Numbered from the stretch's first letter, positions 1 to 7,681 are shown. The stretch is 9,492 nt of DNA from JBDHUX01 sp039809405 (GCA_039809405.1 JBDHUX010000034.1:1-9492), one strand, 5' to 3'. Program-made: numbers and translations. The notes: generated by a model from the letters alone, not told the origin.

Positions 1-78
1 TCCTTTTTCAAAATCTCTCTGCATTCCACTTTTAGAGGGAAAAAAGATTACACACAACTAGACGTTATACAAAATGTT

Positions 79-107
79 TTGCTTTTTTATACAATATTAT
101 GTATATT
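79..107 (+). promoter_or_regulatory. possible sigma70-type promoter for the recombinase gene
   Basis: TTGCTT at 79-84 and TATATT at 102-107 are separated by 17 bases. The -10 matches the consensus in 5 of 6 positions but the -35 in only 3 of 6. Transcription would begin near 114, about 10 bases before ATG 124 and 25 before ATG 139. The region is very AT-rich, so chance matches are likely. Confidence 0.3.
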
Positions 108-116
108 ATGCGTAAT
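89..116 (+). other. dif-like palindromic stretch upstream of xer
   Basis: The central six bases TGTATA (100-105) are followed by TTATGCGTAAT (106-116). This resembles the centre plus XerD arm of the E. coli dif site (TGTATA then TTATGTTAAAT; 6/6 and 8/11 identities by eye). The left arm (89-99) matches poorly, about 3/11. The same stretch holds an inverted repeat AATATTA (93-99) / TAATATT (113-119). It overlaps the proposed -10 box. It could be a recombinase binding site, an autoregulatory operator or chance in AT-rich DNA. Confidence 0.2.
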
Positions 117-138
117 ATTTATCATGACATCTTATATC

Positions 139-972
139 ATGCGATATGAAAAATATCTTACTCAACTATCACAAGAAATCAAGCTTAAAAATTATAGTTA
201 TAGAACCTTACAAGCATATACACAGTGTGTAGAATATTTTCTGAAATCTTGGATCAAAACAGAGAATAATCTAAACACTATAGATAGAAATCTTATCAAA
301 AAAATAATGCTCTATCTTCATGATAAAGGTAAATCTCCCAAAACAATTAATCTATATAAGTCAGCTATCATATTTTTTACCAATGAAGTATTGGACTTAT
401 GAATAGAAAAACTTTCTATGTCAAAAGAAGCCAAAAAATTACCATCTATCCTTTCTCAATCAGAAGTTCAACAACTTATCTGATCATACGCCAACCTCAA
501 ACACAAACTCATTATACAGCTTGCTTATGGTTGTGGATTGAGAGTGTCAGAAACTGTTGCTTTGCGCACGAAAGATATAGATTTTGATCGTCACGTATTG
601 ATGGTAAGATGATGAAAATGAAATAAAGATAGACAGATACCTCTGCCAAATTCACTCTATGATGATCTTCAATCTTTACTATCTATCAAAGAAGCCAGTA
701 GTTTTATATTTGAGTCAGAAAGGTGAGGGATGCTTACCACTACCACATTACAAAAAATTTTTCATCAATGATGTAGGCGTATTGGTATCAAAAAAGATGT
801 TACTTTTCACTCCCTTCGTCATAGTTTTGCTACTCATCTTCTTGAACAGGGTACTGATATCCGTTATGTTCAGACACTACTTGGCCATGCAAATATTCGT
901 ACGACACAGATCTATACACATGTAATGCAACCAGCTCTTGATAGGATAGTTAGCCCTTTAGATAGATTGTAA
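139..972 (+). CDS. xer: XerC/XerD-like tyrosine recombinase
   Basis: This is a tyrosine site-specific recombinase of about 277 aa, the normal size for the Xer family, which resolves chromosome dimers at dif sites. Seven in-frame UGA codons (400, 481, 610, 613, 619, 724, 769) must be read as Gly. The N-terminal SAM-like core-binding domain covers roughly residues 1-95 ([23 protein letters not shown]). The catalytic domain carries the full set: R135 in GCGLRVSE, K160 in GGKGNKDR, H224 and R227 in [13 protein letters not shown]250 in LLGHANI and nucleophile Y259 in [11 protein letters not shown] 139 fits the family N-terminus ([10 protein letters not shown]); in-frame ATG 124 is an alternative adding five residues. 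Neither has a Shine-Dalgarno. The frame is open back to position 1, but the extra residues are hydrophobic and unlike Xer. No mobile element is visible around it, so a housekeeping role is likelier than a phage integrase, though Xer and small integrases cannot be separated by sequence alone. Confidence 0.92.
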
Positions 973-998
973 TTATCTTTTTTATAAAATATATAGAT

Positions 999-1036
999 AA
1001 AAACCTCCATTGCTTGTGGTAAACTTTGGAGATTTT
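999..1036. terminator. hairpin between convergent xer and recA
   Basis: An imperfect stem pairs AAAA-C-CTCCA (from 1000) with TGGAG-A-TTTT (ending 1035), with one C/A mismatch and a loop of about 15 bases. The flanking A and T runs give a short U-tract on either strand. It sits between the xer stop (972) and the recA stop (1050), where a bidirectional terminator is expected. The large loop and mismatch keep confidence moderate. Confidence 0.4.
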
Positions 1037-1049
1037 ATGTTTGATTATA

Positions 1050-2132
1050 TTACCCTATATCGTTCAATACATCCTCTGTGTTTGTGCTTTCAATTTCATC
1101 ATCAGATCATTTATCAGTATTCAAGTCCACTTCTTTTTTACCAGTTCTGACTTGTTCTATATTTTCTTTGATTTTTTGATCTAATTCATCCATTATTTTT
1201 TCGTTTTCTCTTATGTAGTTTGCAGCTTTCTCTTTTCATTGAAATTTCTGGCTATCTATCGTGTAAAAAGCTCCATTTTTTTCGATAATATTTAATCTTG
1301 TGGCTGTATCAAGCAAGTCAGTTGCTTTATCAACTCATTCATTAAATATGAACGGTACTTCCGTGTTTTTGAAAGGTGGAAATATCTTATTTTTTACAAC
1401 TTTTACTTTTGCATAGTATCAGACCTGTTCTTTGTTCACTTCTATCTTTTCTCATTTTCTTACTTCTATCCTCTGACTGGCATAAAACTTCAATGCATTT
1501 CATCAGGTTGTGGTTTCTGGATTGCCAAACATGATACCTATCTTCATACGCAACTGATTTATAAATATAACAGTTGTTCAAGTCTTACTTAGTATTGGAG
1601 TTAATTTCCTAAGTCACTGAGACATCATACGAGCTTGTAATCACATATGACTGTCTCACATATCTCCCTCTACTTCTGCTTTTGGCACAAGTGCAGCTAC
1701 ACTATCTATGATTATGAACTTAATCTCGCCACTCTTAGCAAGTTCTTCTGCGATTTGTAATCATTGCTCTCAGAAGTCTGGTTGAGACAAGATCAGATTG
1801 TCTACATCTACACCAAGTTTCTTGGCATATTGCGGATCGAAAGCATGTTCTGCGTCTATAAATGCACACACATTTCAATTTCTCTGAGCAGCTCACAGCG
1901 CCATGAGACATATGGTAGTTTTACCACTAGACTCTGGTCAGTAGACCTCTACAGCTCTACCTTCTGGGTATCATCACCCAAGGATAAGATCTAATGCGTA
2001 GCTTCAGCTATGGTGGACTACTACATTTTTTGGAGATCACTCTCACATGATCATAACAGACTCATCTCCAAACTGTTTTTTGATGCTTTTTAGAGCTTCT
2101 GATAATTTTTCATTTAGTACTTTTTTGGTCAT
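1050..2132 (-). CDS. recA: recombinase RecA
   Basis: RecA is the ATP-dependent strand-exchange protein of homologous recombination and the SOS co-protease. The frame gives 360 aa, typical for RecA, with 21 UGA codons read as Gly. Visible hallmarks are Walker A GPESSGKT (residues 65-72), [12 protein letters not shown], the Walker B strand [10 protein letters not shown], loop L1 [18 protein letters not shown] and the strongly conserved loop L2 stretch [20 protein letters not shown] followed by [12 protein letters not shown]. The C-terminal domain ([14 protein letters not shown] onward) ends in the usual acidic tail. UGA encodes the first Gly of Walker A and both Gly after TTT in L2, which is decisive for the code. 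ATG 2132 gives the expected N-terminus ([22 protein letters not shown]). No Shine-Dalgarno precedes it; the leader reads AATATCCTCGTAAA. It lies 177 bases downstream of the ssb-like gene on the same strand, separated by a terminator, so it probably has its own promoter. Confidence 0.98.
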
Positions 2133-2138
2133 TTTACG

Positions 2139-2146
2139 AGGATATT
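2139..2146 (-). promoter_or_regulatory. AATATCCT motif in the recA leader
   Basis: On the minus strand AATATCCT lies just before the recA start. It resembles the AAGTATCCT element that occurs twice upstream of the ssb-like gene. A shared operator is possible, but an eight-base near match in AT-rich DNA is weak evidence. The rest of 2133-2276 is AT-rich with a run of TATATA (2175-2182) that could hold a -10 box; nothing else is recognisable. Confidence 0.15.
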
Positions 2147-2272
2147 AAAATAATAATTTGGCTAATTTATTTAGATATATATACAAAATCATTGATGATA
2201 TAAGAGATAATCGGATCATCTTCCTATATAACAAATCAATATAGATTTATGTATCTTTAGTTCGTACATAAT

Positions 2273-2299
2273 AAAAATTGTAAGAACAAGTCTTACAAT
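2273..2299 (-). terminator. intrinsic terminator after the ssb-like gene
   Basis: A perfect 9-bp stem, ATTGTAAGA (2277-2285) and TCTTACAAT (2291-2299), has a five-base loop (2286-2290). Read on the minus strand, the stem is followed at once by TTTT (2276-2273). It begins 11 bases past the ssb-like stop codon, the expected place for a Rho-independent terminator, and uncouples that gene from recA. Confidence 0.75.
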
Positions 2300-2309
2300 C
2301 TATCTTTAA

Positions 2310-2654
2310 TTAGAATGGTAAGTCTTCCTCTTCTTGCTTTGGCTTGGAGGTATTTGATTTTCACTCTAGTTCTACTCTGATACCATTCAAAGAGCATATC
2401 TTTCTAGTGACACCTTCTTTGTTGGTATAATCTCTTACTCTTCATCCAAATGTAGCTGTTACCACATCTCACTCTTTGTAGTTGCTAGCAAATTCATCGG
2501 CTCTATCGCCCCACATATCCAATAACACTGCATCTTTGTACTCTCTATCGCTGTTCTCTTCTACTACAAAGCTGATCTTTGATAGACTAGTGCCATCTTG
2601 TTTGGTGATAGTTTCTTTCTCTCCTACCCAAACGATTGTTCATCTAATAAGCAT
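2310..2654 (-). CDS. SSB-like OB-fold protein with SSB acidic tip (DUF3127-like)
   Basis: This is a 114-aa protein with four UGA-Gly codons. Its body (MLIRGTIVWVGEKETI, then KISFVVEEN, VLLDMWGDRADEF, YKEGDVVTATFGGRVRDY and KICSLNGIRVE) has the strand pattern and residues I associate with the DUF3127 branch of single-stranded DNA-binding OB folds rather than classical Ssb; there is no N-terminal NxVxLxG motif. The C-terminus EEEDLPF matches the conserved SSB tip (acidic residues then IPF/LPF) that recruits RecA mediators, helicases and other repair proteins. The linker between fold and tip is very short, about 10 residues. It is upstream of recA on the same strand, consistent with ssDNA handling in replication or recombination. 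ATG 2654 is the only sensible start; no Shine-Dalgarno is present. Whether it is the cell's main SSB or a paralogue cannot be told here. Confidence 0.8.
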
Positions 2655-2670
2655 TTCACATAAAAATTAA

Positions 2671-2734
2671 TAATAAAATAGGATACTTCAACTATAAATT
2701 AAAAATTTATTACAGTTGTAATAAAAGGATACTT
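2671..2734. repeat. two direct copies of an AGGATACTT element upstream of the ssb-like gene
   Basis: TAATAAAATAGGATACTT (2671-2688) recurs as TAATAAAAGGATACTT (2719-2734), differing by a two-base gap. The shared core AGGATACTT is spaced 46 bases apart. On the minus strand, toward the gene, it reads AAGTATCCT. Its place in the divergent control region suggests repressor or activator sites, but no known regulator motif is recognised. Confidence 0.4.
2706..2725. repeat. perfect 8-bp inverted repeat in the divergent intergenic region
   Basis: TTTATTAC (2706-2713) and GTAATAAA (2718-2725) form a perfect palindrome around AGTT. It partly overlaps the second AGGATACTT repeat. It lies between the divergent ssb-like and VanW-like genes and is not followed directly by a U-tract on either strand, so an operator is likelier than a terminator. 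Confidence 0.35.
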
Positions 2735-2810
2735 TTTTATAAATTGTTTTCAAGATAGATTGGAGTTTACAAAAACTTTATTTCTATGACTATTATATTG
2801 TTATTTTTAC

Positions 2811-2816
2811 TATAAT
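2811..2816 (+). promoter_or_regulatory. perfect -10 hexamer overlapping the VanW-like start
   Basis: TATAAT occurs at 2811-2816 and overlaps ATG 2815. There is no good -35 at 17 bases; TGACTA (2787-2792) is the nearest. If used, transcription would begin near 2822, downstream of ATG 2815, and translation would need GTG 2821 or ATG 2845. It may instead be chance. Confidence 0.25.
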
Positions 2817-3915
2817 GTGAGTGTTATATTCTGCATTTTATATTATGTTGCTCTGGGGTTGAAGTTTTTTTACTGATGCTATTATAACTCCAGATAAAGT
2901 TCAAAATTACTTAACCAAAGATGAGATAAGTATATCTTCTTGGGATATTTCACCCTATCAAGATGATTGTGATATTTCTTATATTTGAAGTGATTTAATA
3001 CTCGACATGAGTTGCTTTATAAGTGGTACAGATCTAGATATAGATCATGCATTTACTCAGCTTGATCCGGATATTATCACCCTCAAATCCAATATAGATC
3101 TAGTACGAGATAATGTATCATGATTTGCAGATATTTATGATACAAATAACAATACATTTAATTTTTCCTGAAGTAAAGTAACTTTCAGAGATAATGATTC
3201 TTCTTATCTACATATATTAGAAAATCTAAATCACAAACCAATTAATTCCAATATCTACTTGTTAATCAAATATTGATATAAAATGAAATTATCAAAGAAA
3301 GATATGGCGATGCGGTTTGCAAAATATAATTACTATTTTGCGGTATCTGACAGAGATATATCAAAATATGGAGAGTGTGCCAAGACTAATTTTCGTGTAG
3401 CATTTGAGCAGATGGGGAATAGACTCTTGAAACCATGAGATACACTTGATATAAATACTCTTTTTGCAAACTTGGACTGATATTGTAAATGAGATGGCGA
3501 AGATTTTATGTTTTATCAGTGAGTTTGTGGTGTAAGTACACAGGTATTTAGACTATGAGTACTATTTCCAGAGTTATGAGTTTACAAAAGGCAAAATCAC
3601 AATATCCGATACACTGTTTACTATGGAGATGAGGTAGTATGAGATGATGCAGCAATATATGAAGATATCAAGAAACTTGAAATCCGTAATGATAGTAACC
3701 AAGACATTTACTTATTAACCAAGAGTTGGGATAAAGATAGATATTATCTAGTTTCTGCATATCCTATCAAACCTGGTTATACAATAAAAGTGGAAAAACA
3801 ACCACTAGATAACTTATCTGCAAACTTGAGGAGAACTATAAATTACTTTAGTGGTAGTGTCAAAGAAGACGATCGGTTTAGTCAATATCTAAGTGTAAGC
3901 AACGATAGTAATTAG
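2815..3915 (+). CDS. exported VanW-domain protein
   Basis: This is a 366-aa protein with 13 UGA-Gly codons, ending in TAG. Residues 1-22 (MGVLYSAFYIMLLWGGSFFTDA) look like a signal peptide or membrane anchor, so the rest should lie outside the membrane. The middle, roughly 60-165, may be a peptidoglycan-binding-type module of the kind often placed before VanW domains. Residues 220-315 carry the VanW signature: GVCGVST (236-242), RQNHNIRYTVYYG (259-271), GDDAAIYED (276-284) and IRNDSNQDIYLLT. VanW proteins occur with vancomycin-resistance clusters in some Firmicutes but are widespread elsewhere; the biochemical role is unknown and resistance should not be inferred. ATG 2815 gives the fullest signal sequence; GTG 2821 and ATG 2845 are in-frame alternatives. 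It stands divergent from the ssb-like gene and 142 bases ahead of the next envelope gene, which has its own promoter. Confidence 0.82.
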
Positions 3916-4022
3916 TTACTTCCCAAAAATATTATACTTTACTACTATCTTCGTATATTTCATACCAAATGGTAACTCTATTTGACTTATCTTGTTTTTT
4001 ATATGTAAAATAGGGTAGAATT

Positions 4023-4051
4023 TTGACAAAATCAGTGATTTTGGATATAAT
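4023..4051 (+). promoter_or_regulatory. perfect-consensus sigma70 promoter for a leaderless mRNA
   Basis: TTGACA (4023-4028) and TATAAT (4046-4051) are both exact consensus hexamers with the optimal 17-base spacer. The ATG of the next gene starts seven bases after the -10 box, where transcription should begin, so the mRNA would have essentially no 5' leader. The remainder of 3916-4022 is AT-rich and shows no clear terminator or other gene. Confidence 0.82.
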
Positions 4052-4057
4052 AATGGT

Positions 4058-5413
4058 ATGAATATGAAGTTGAAATTAGCTATCATAGTTTCTATACCCA
4101 TTATACTTATATGACTTTGGGTAGGGATTTTTTTTAGTTTAACAAAAAACGACACCAGAGCTGATATTATTGATGACACTACCAATGCGACATGAAAAGT
4201 TGACTTGACCAACAACCAAATTAAAGATAGTCCAACTATAGATAGTTGAACTGACATTATTGACAACACTACACCCAAGCAACTTACCAATATAAACTTA
4301 TACATGCCAGTTTATCTTTACAATTATAATGGTTGGAGACCTATTATAAATCACTTGGCACAGAAGTGAATTGTGCTAAAAATTATTACAAATATACCTG
4401 AGCAAGATTACTATACATACTTATCTGGAGTATTTTCAACATGAGACAATGTCGATATATTTCTTATAGATAACTTTCATATCAAAGAGTATCAAGACAA
4501 TATCGCAACATTTTGATTTAGCCAGGATATAAGCGCACTTTTCCACTATGTATTTTTTGACTATATTAAATCTAATCAAAGTTTCATGCCATTTGGGGTA
4601 GATCCTATGGTTACTTTCTCTCGCTACCCCATTGCTTCCAATCCAAATAAGATAGAACGAGATGATATCATAAATAACAGTATGAAATGACTCGATAATA
4701 CATGATCGGATCAGACTATACCTATATTTTTTGGTCTGTCAAAGTATGACATAGCTCTTATGAAAGATCATAAAGAATCGTATCCATGATTTGTAGATAT
4801 ACTTTCTAATGTTATTTACCAGTCCAAATTTAGATGAGAAATACTTGATATCATTAAATGATATAGTGCTGTAGAGCTACAAGTTAAACTATGGGATTTT
4901 GTACAGTTCAAGAAAAATCTTAGTTCTATAGATCCAACATGTCAGTTACTGATGAAATTATGTTTTATGAAAGCTTGATTTGTAAATTTTGCTTTGTGAT
5001 ATATGTCAGAACTTGAAAACTTCAAACTTATATGAGGATCAGATTATAATATGTATAACTTTCCTACCAATACCAACTCTTACCCAGTAAGATTACGAGG
5101 ATTTTCCATCAATAAGGCAAATTATGATAAGATAATAAGATCTGGTATAGCTTCTAGCTTCTTCCAAGAGTATCTCGATCAAGCGGCTCAGTGAAATATA
5201 TATCTCCGACCCTCTATATATAGCAGCTTCAATAATATCATACAAAAGCAGAAAGACAATCTACAGACTTCGTATCTTTCTTATTTTGTAAATGAACGAA
5301 GCGTAAATCCTATTGATCTCAAAGATAAACAAACATATGACCAGATGGCTGAAGTAGTAGAGTGAAAAAGAGATATAAAAGAGTTCGTATCTACAGCAGA
5401 GTTGCTGAAGTAG
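4058..5413 (+). CDS. membrane-anchored exported protein, possible extracellular solute-binding protein
   Basis: The frame gives 451 aa with 16 UGA-Gly codons and a TAG stop. Residues 7-28 form one hydrophobic segment after a short basic N-terminus (MNMKLK), an uncleaved anchor or signal peptide with no lipobox. Residues 30-73 are a Thr/Asp/Asn-rich linker in which DIIDDTT (36-42) recurs as DIIDNTT (66-72). The domain begins near residue 74 with INLYMPVYLYNYNGWRPII, then VLKIITNIPEQDYYTYLSGV and VDIFLIDNF. This resembles the start of family 1 solute-binding proteins (strand, helix, then a short motif placing ligand). The later SYPVRLRGFSINKANYD and the helical C-terminus are compatible with that fold, but I see no diagnostic motif. 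No ABC permease or ATPase is next to it. ATG 4058 is chosen because it sits at the predicted transcription start; ATG 4064 is in frame two codons later. Confidence 0.72.
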
Positions 5414-5520
5414 TTATTTTATTATGATTTATATGAAATGAAAAAGACCTTACAGCCAGATTATTTAACTTTTCCTAGTTATAAATACCTCTTTGGTTAT
5501 CAGGATGACAATCATTTTCT

Positions 5521-6690
5521 TTATTCTCGAGACTTTATTTCTACTTGCCCCAATATATCTCGTATAGACTTGATCTCACTAGGTCGTAAAAATTGATCTT
5601 GCGATGGACTTATTTTTCATACTCAATTTCCTATTATAAAAGTATCTACTTTGCCAAAACCATTTATCTTGTATTGGAAGTTTATACTTGTTGCATTAAG
5701 ATTCATTGTGTTTGCATCTAATGCCTGAGATTCACTAAATTCAAAATTTGTTTTTGTGTCTCACTTGGTAGTTTCCAGGGCAATATATTCAGAATATCAC
5801 GAAGTTCAATCCGAAGATCTCTTATATAGATAACTTGCGCTTTCCTTATTTGATTCGCCGTCATAGTTGAGTCATAATGAGTCTGGTGCGATATATCAGT
5901 AATAACTTTTGTTATTTATGTCTATATTATTTATCTTTATCTCTGCCTTGTTTATATGGTTGCTTATGTAAGTACCATCAAAATTTTTTACCCTACTCAA
6001 TATACTATCTGACATATCTTTCTTGATAAGATCTGTATCAAGTATTATTTTGAAATTATCTGAGTCTATAGTGATATATGGTTTGATCTGTTCTCGGATC
6101 TTTTCAGGATATAGTATACTTATCTTATTACTACCTAAGTTATCTAGTGATATCCATCACCTTCAAACAAATGCTTCTACCATATTGATTATAAAAATTT
6201 GTTTTTTTAGATATGAAGATCAGCTGATACTATAGTCTACGCTGTCTAATTTTATGATAATACCACTGCTTGTATTTATATTATCTTCAAATCAAATTTG
6301 TCAGATTATATTTATATATCCACCATTTTTGATAGAGTTTATAGATACATTTACATCTACAATATGTTTATTTTTAGATATATCATCATTAATATCTATA
6401 CCGTAAAGCAGTAGGTCATCTGTGGTTATTATAGTTCAATCAATTTTTTTTGTAACTCTAAATCTAGTTGGATTTTTTAATTTTGAAAAAATAATACTAT
6501 CTGATATCTGATTTACTATTTGATCTTTTATGATTTGTGTATTTTCAAAATTAGTTTTGTCTATAACTTCTTGTAATGTTGGTCCTAGATCTGGTACTTG
6601 TTTGTTTGCAATACACCCAGATATGATAGATGAAAAGATGATAAGTCAGACTATATATAGATATTTACCTATTCCTCCCAATATCTTCAT
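5521..6690 (-). CDS. large lipoprotein of unknown function
   Basis: The frame gives 389 aa with 14 UGA-Gly codons and a TAA stop. The N-terminus has a short polar start, a hydrophobic core YIVGLIIFSSII and the lipobox ISGC with Cys26, so it should be processed by signal peptidase II and lipid-anchored on the outer face of the membrane. The mature part is rich in Ile, Asn, Asp and Ser, predicted beta-rich, with many short alternating hydrophobic stretches (HIVDVNVSINSI, GYINIIGQIGFED, KAEIKINNIDINN). No catalytic motif or known domain is recognised. The start at ATG 6690 has no Shine-Dalgarno but a TATAAT box 12 bases upstream. It lies 48 bases after dnaJ and may be read from it or from that box. 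It converges with the solute-binding-like gene; the 107 bases between them (5414-5520) show no gene and no clear terminator. Confidence 0.75.
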
Positions 6691-6702
6691 ATTATTTTTG
6701 AA

Positions 6703-6708
6703 ATTATA
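6703..6708 (-). promoter_or_regulatory. -10-like box before the lipoprotein gene
   Basis: The minus strand reads TATAAT here, 12 bases from ATG 6690, which would give a leader of about six bases. There is no recognisable -35. The box overlaps the AT-only inverted repeat between dnaJ and this gene. Confidence 0.3.
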
Positions 6709-6730
6709 AAATAAGTTTAAATTATTTTAT
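6706..6730. repeat. 9-bp AT-only inverted repeat between dnaJ and the lipoprotein gene
   Basis: ATAAAATAA (6706-6714) and TTATTTTAT (6722-6730) pair perfectly around a seven-base loop. It begins nine bases past the dnaJ stop codon. A stem without G or C is weak as a terminator, so it may be compositional. Confidence 0.25.
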
Positions 6731-6738
6731 TTTATATT

Positions 6739-7665
6739 TTACTTATTATTTTTATAACTTTTTTGTAACTCTTTCCGTAGTTTTTCTTGATCTCAGTCAA
6801 ACTTACTCGGTATAAGTGGAGTTATCTGTATCATCATATCTCACTTTCTTTCAAGCAATCATCACTTGCTAAATCATTTTCCTTTGACTCTGATTATATC
6901 ATTTGGTTGTGTACCTTTTGGCACTTTTACATCTACAACTCACTCTGGATGCGTTACCACAATGGTTCCCCCAAGTATAAGCGTAAATAGATCTATCTTT
7001 GCATTGCTAATCAGATCGTTTCATTTTCTAGACCACTCTTGGTGAGATTTGTAATTTATCCTTACAAAAAGATCTCCACTTGGTCATCAATTTATACCTC
7101 AGTTTCACATACCAGTATATCTGATGTATTGACCAGACTCTATACCTTTTGGTATATTTACGGTTATAGATTTTTTTTCTTTTTTTAGATAATTATCTTG
7201 TTGCACTTGTATCTCATAATCAAACTTCTTTTCTCATCATTTATAAGCATCAGCTATATCTATATTTAATTGTACATTTATATCATCTCACTTCCTAGGT
7301 CTATTTGCAAATCATCACATAAATTGTTCTATAATATCGTTTAGATCTCCAAATCAACCACCAAAATTAAATCATCCATCTCAGAAATCTACTTGGAAAC
7401 CTCAAGGTCCAAATCCTCATCAACCGCCGAAACTTCATCCTCCAAATCCTCACTTCCTCACTGCGTCGTATTGAGCTCTCTTTGTCTTGTCTCAAAGTAC
7501 TTGGTTTGCTTCATTTATTTCTTTGAATTTTTCTTGATCTCATCACTTATCAGGATGGTGTTTCATGGCAAGTTTGCGGAAAGCTTTTTTGATCTCATCC
7601 TCTGTAGCTTTCTCTTCTATTCCAAGTATTTTATAGTAATCTTTCTTTGGGTCAAAATCGTACAT
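6739..7665 (-). CDS. DnaJ-type co-chaperone without zinc finger (CbpA-like)
   Basis: This J-domain protein stimulates DnaK ATPase and delivers substrates. It is 308 aa with 27 UGA-Gly codons, the densest in the window. Residues 9-70 are the J domain ([25 protein letters not shown] with HPD at 37-39, [19 protein letters not shown]). Residues 72-119 are a Gly/Phe-rich linker with about 25 Gly. The client-binding C-terminal domains follow directly ([86 protein letters not shown]). The four CxxCxGxG repeats of classical DnaJ are absent, so it is type B, like CbpA, and the length fits that class. ATG 7665 is clear ([15 protein letters not shown]). No Shine-Dalgarno is present. No dnaK or grpE is in the window. 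Confidence 0.95.
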
Positions 7666-7675
7666 ATTTGATACT

Positions 7676-7681
7676 ATTGTA
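7676..7681 (-). promoter_or_regulatory. -10-like box before dnaJ
   Basis: TACAAT on the minus strand lies 10 bases before ATG 7665. No convincing -35 is seen at 16-18 bases. If real, the leader would be about four bases. No CIRCE element or other heat-shock operator is visible in 7666-7829. Confidence 0.25.

Noticed and set aside
1..78. Possible gene ends or starts at the left edge (a plus frame ending TAG at 59-61; a minus ATG at 24)
   Set aside because: Twenty or fewer residues are visible in each case and none resembles a known protein, so neither can be supported.
79..138. Extension of the recombinase from TTG 79, giving a hydrophobic N-terminus
   Set aside because: Xer proteins begin near the core-binding domain and have no membrane segment. 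The stretch also contains the candidate promoter and dif-like site.
399..925. Two short plus-strand frames inside the recombinase gene
   Set aside because: They arise because the standard code stops at TGA in the true frame. With code 25 the recombinase covers them with all catalytic residues.
1387..1994. Short frames on both strands within recA
   Set aside because: They are other-frame shadows of RecA.
2815..3915. Vancomycin resistance gene
   Set aside because: VanW domains are common outside resistance clusters and no vanH, vanA or vanX homologue is in the window.
3916..4305. Minus-strand open frame of 129 codons across the VanW/solute-binding intergenic region
   Set aside because: It runs antisense through the perfect promoter and the N-terminus of a well-supported gene. 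Its hydrophobic translation follows from the reverse complement of AT-rich DNA, and no domain is recognisable.
5414..5520. Terminator or small gene between the convergent solute-binding-like and lipoprotein genes
   Set aside because: Frames there are under 20 codons and I could not build a stem longer than about six pairs with a reasonable loop.
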